Assembly: GCA_031277615.1 (NCBI GenBank)
Contig: JAITMC010000009.1
Location: 1-64,000 of the forward strand
DNA: 64,000 bases
Direction: 5' to 3'
Source: Chryseobacterium sp.
GTDB taxonomy: Bacteria; Bacteroidota; Bacteroidia; Flavobacteriales; Weeksellaceae
Below are positions 62,028-64,000 of the stretch, in pieces; within the stretch, counting starts at the first letter, position 1; the number at the start of each line of letters is the position of its first letter. Made by a program: the position numbers and the translations under genes. The notes below the pieces were generated by a model. It had not been told where the DNA came from and made no database searches. It saw only the letters and a program-made list of their open reading frames with translations.

Positions 62028-62600
62028 TTATTTGATGACAAATACAATATTAACAAACGAGCATGCTGTAGCGGTTCCTACTACATCATAACGCAGGATT
62101 CCATTGGCGTCAATACTTACGTTCCTTAGAACATTTCCGTCAAAATCCGTTACATAATAATACAGATCCGAGGCATTTAAAAAGAAAGGAATAGCTGCAG
62201 GAGCCCCTGTACTGGTTACTCTCGGAGTTGAAAACTGGGTCTTATACAATTGGTATAGGTCCAATGTTCTTCCTGTAGCTAACGTAGAAGTATCAATACT
62301 GATGGAAGGCATGTAGAAGAACCTCACGATGTTTCCACTGATGGGTACCCAGTTTGGAGCAGCAGGTGTCCCGATGTTCTGGGTTAATGCCTGCCTTTTC
62401 AGATCATAAACCAATAAACCATTTGCCGGAGTGGCCACGGTAGTGAGATCGGAAATTCTTGGGATTAATACACCTTTATTGGTGCCTGTAACATCTAAAG
62501 CAGAGCTTTTATCGGGATCCGGAGTGCCAATCCCTATCTGCGCGGTAATGGCGCCGCCGACACAAAGTGCCGCAGCAACGAATAATTTTTCGAATTTCAT
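62028..62600 (-). CDS. Secreted hypothetical protein
   Basis: A 190-residue exported protein; ATG 62600 (MKFEKLFVAAALC) gives a normal signal peptide ending ITAQ. The mature start IGIGTPDPDKSSALDVTGTNKGVLIPRIS is the common N-terminal 'tail-fibre/adhesin-like' motif of Flavobacteria secreted proteins. The rest (DLYYYVTDFDGNVLRNVSIDANG...) is beta-rich. The function is unknown, but the coupling with the Ig-domain gene downstream suggests a shared surface role. Confidence 0.7.
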   Translation of the reverse strand: MKFEKLFVAAALCVGGAITAQIGIGTPDPDKSSALDVTGTNKGVLIPRISDLTTVATPANGLLVYDLKRQALTQNIGTPAAPNWVPISGNIVRFFYMPSISIDTSTLATGRTLDLYQLYKTQFSTPRVTSTGAPAAIPFFLNASDLYYYVTDFDGNVLRNVSIDANGILRYDVVGTATACSFVNIVFVIK

Positions 62601-63031
62601 TTTTGTTTTGTTTTTTGTAAATATATAATAATTTACTACATAATTCAATATTTTTTTGAATTTTTTAAACTAAAACAGATATTTATACACAACCTTCTAA
62701 AAACGGCTATTATTAAGGTATTTCATAAATCTTTTACTCTCCGGGATTTGATTTATTTGAAAATAACTCTCCTTTATGCTAAACCCTGCCCTTTTTTTAG
62801 TTCTGAAAAATGTCACAACATGCACAAGTTCGAAAACGAAATAAAAAAAGTAAGATAAGTAATATAAAACCGGATAATTATTGTATTACAGGTTATCATT
62901 GGATCTATAATTGATAAAGTATTTACCATAAGCTTTCATGAGAGCCGTACAATAATATAAAGAGCTTGCCGTAATGAAGGAATCTGAAAATCCTATGAAG
63001 AGCTTAGAAACACTGGTAATGGAAAATAGAA
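62601..63031. other. Intergenic region
   Basis: This gap of about 430 bp holds the promoter at 62618-62648. The rest is A/T-rich and contains no ORF or repeat that I can name. Confidence 0.5.
62618..62648 (-). promoter_or_regulatory. Promoter of the secreted-protein pair
   Basis: On the minus strand TTG (62648-62646), 20 bp, then TATATTTA (62625-62618), one base off TAnnTTTG at the last position. The ATG at 62600 follows after 17 nt. Confidence 0.6.
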
Positions 63032-63055
63032 AAAGCCTTTCTTCCGAAAGGCTTT
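63031..63055 (-). terminator. Terminator of secDF
   Basis: A perfect 10-bp stem (GAAAGCCTTTC-type pair; AAAGCCTTTC at 63032-63041 and GAAAGGCTTT at 63046-63055) and a U-run on the minus strand lie about 20 nt after the SecDF stop. Confidence 0.8.
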
Positions 63056-63077
63056 CACTAATTTATTGTAGTTTGTA

Positions 63078-64000
63078 TTACTTTGAAGCAAGTACTTCTT
63101 TATTGGATGTTGTCTTTCCGTGCACCTCTTCTTCTTTTCCTGTTTTAAGGAAGTCATAAGCGATTGCCGAGGCAATGAAGATGGATGAATAGGTACCAAA
63201 TCCGATACCGATAAGCATTGCAAACATGAATCCTCTCAGGTTATCACCTCCAAAAATGAAGATCGCAAGAATCACAAGGATGGTGGTGAATGAGGTGTTG
63301 AATGTTCTACCTAACGTACTGGAGATGGAATCATCAAATAACCCTGCTAATGTTAAAGATTTCTTCTCCCTCAGGTATTCCCTGATACGGTCAAAGATAA
63401 TTACTGTGTCATTGATGGAGTATCCTAATACGGTAAGGATCGCTGCAATGAAATCCTGGTTGATCTCCATGTTGAACGGCATATATTTGTGAAGAAGCGA
63501 GTAAGTTCCCAAAATAATTACCGCATCGTGGAACAATGCTGCCACCGCACCAAGAGAGAACTGCCATTTGCTGAATCGTACAAGAATGTAAATGAAGATT
63601 CCCGCTAAAGCAGCTACTACAGCAAGGATACCGTGTGTTTTGATATCATCTGCTACCGTAGGACCTACTTTTTCAGAAGAAATAATTCCGGCATGTTCTT
63701 TATCTGCAGATTTGAAATCAGTCAGCGTAATTCCTGCAGGAAGGTTTGATTTCAACCCTTCGTATAGTTTCTGTTCAACAATCTGGTCAGCTTTTAAAGA
63801 TTCATCTTCGATCAAATAATCTGTAGAGATTTTCAGCTGTTTATCGTTTCCGAAAGTTTTGGCTTCAACAGAAGAGTTTTTACCGTCTTCCGTTTTAAAG
63901 ATCTTTGTTAAGTTTTCTTCTACATCGTTAGCATTAACTGTTTTATCAAATCTTACAACATAGTTTCTACCTCCTGTGAAGTCGATCCCGTATTTAAATC
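63078..64000 (-). CDS. secDF: Protein translocase subunit SecDF, C-terminal (SecF) part, cut by the window edge
   Basis: The 3' part of the fused SecD-SecF subunit that uses the proton gradient to pull exported proteins through SecYEG. The frame remains open to the window end; visible text includes the SecF entry motif YGIDFTGGRNYVVRFDKTV, a periplasmic P4-like domain, and then the SecF membrane half: about five helices with VAALAGIFIYILVRF, FHDAVIILGTYSL, GYSINDTVIIFDRIRE and TTILVILAIFIFGG. The fused SecDF form is normal in Bacteroidetes. A terminator follows. The start lies outside the window. Confidence 0.93.
   Translation of the reverse strand, partial: FKYGIDFTGGRNYVVRFDKTVNANDVEENLTKIFKTEDGKNSSVEAKTFGNDKQLKISTDYLIEDESLKADQIVEQKLYEGLKSNLPAGITLTDFKSADKEHAGIISSEKVGPTVADDIKTHGILAVVAALAGIFIYILVRFSKWQFSLGAVAALFHDAVIILGTYSLLHKYMPFNMEINQDFIAAILTVLGYSINDTVIIFDRIREYLREKKSLTLAGLFDDSISSTLGRTFNTSFTTILVILAIFIFGGDNLRGFMFAMLIGIGFGTYSSIFIASAIAYDFLKTGKEEEVHGKTTSNKEVLASK

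Overview
The window looks like a chromosome segment from a Flavobacteriia species, most likely Chryseobacterium or a close Weeksellaceae relative. The grounds are low G+C DNA, promoters of the Bacteroidetes type (TTG - about 20 bp - TAnnTTTG), a fused SecDF, TonB and PepSY iron-uptake genes, an arginine pathway using the argF' type of carbamoyltransferase, and gene neighbourhoods typical of that family. No rRNA, intact tRNA, CRISPR array or prophage was seen. The species is an inference.

Layout. 1-0.9 kb is a non-coding array of degenerate ~170-bp repeats. 0.9-11.9 kb holds a nucleoside hydrolase-like protein, small secreted proteins (two sharing a C-terminal domain), a HAD phosphatase, a dienelactone hydrolase, a minus-strand run of cupin/GNAT/DUF2911/ogt/DinB genes, a Crp-like regulator and a degenerate aspartyl-protease-like protein. 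12-17 kb is an iron-siderophore cassette (TonB receptor, PepSY membrane protein, esterase). 18.7-25.4 kb is the pyrimidine operon pyrB-carA-carB, with a RAYT/IS200-type transposase lodged between carA and carB. 25.5-35.7 kb is an AsnC regulator and the complete arg operon (GNAT-argG-argC-argD-argF'-argB-argE-argH), which shares the carbamoyl-phosphate supplied by carAB. 35.8-46.9 kb is a short-chain fatty-acid module: porin, MHS transporter, two small membrane proteins, a transporter-fused histidine kinase, a stand-alone receiver and two acyl-CoA ligases. 47-64 kb is mostly housekeeping: RelA/SpoT, NhaA, YihY, RlmH, TrmL, TatA, PAP2 phosphatase, a TPR protein, a NAT, a Tet-like MFS pump, two secreted proteins and the start-truncated SecDF.

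Two things stand out. First, the pyrB leader carries a consensus promoter, a 36-codon leader ORF that starts almost at the predicted transcript start, an internal GC-rich hairpin, and a strong intrinsic terminator lying inside that ORF, which stops 5 nt before pyrB. This is the logic of UTP-sensitive attenuation known from enterobacterial pyrBI. Second, the pyr/car and arg operons have their larger intercistronic gaps filled with repeats. Most consist of paired hairpins of one design (a stem with a TTC/GAA centre, a 10-20 nt spacer, then a second short stem with a 3-nt loop), but with different stem sequences in each locus. One RAYT transposase sits among them, which suggests a REP/RAYT-like system colonising biosynthetic operons. 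The arg operon also carries a MITE-like element with a decayed relative at the start of the window.
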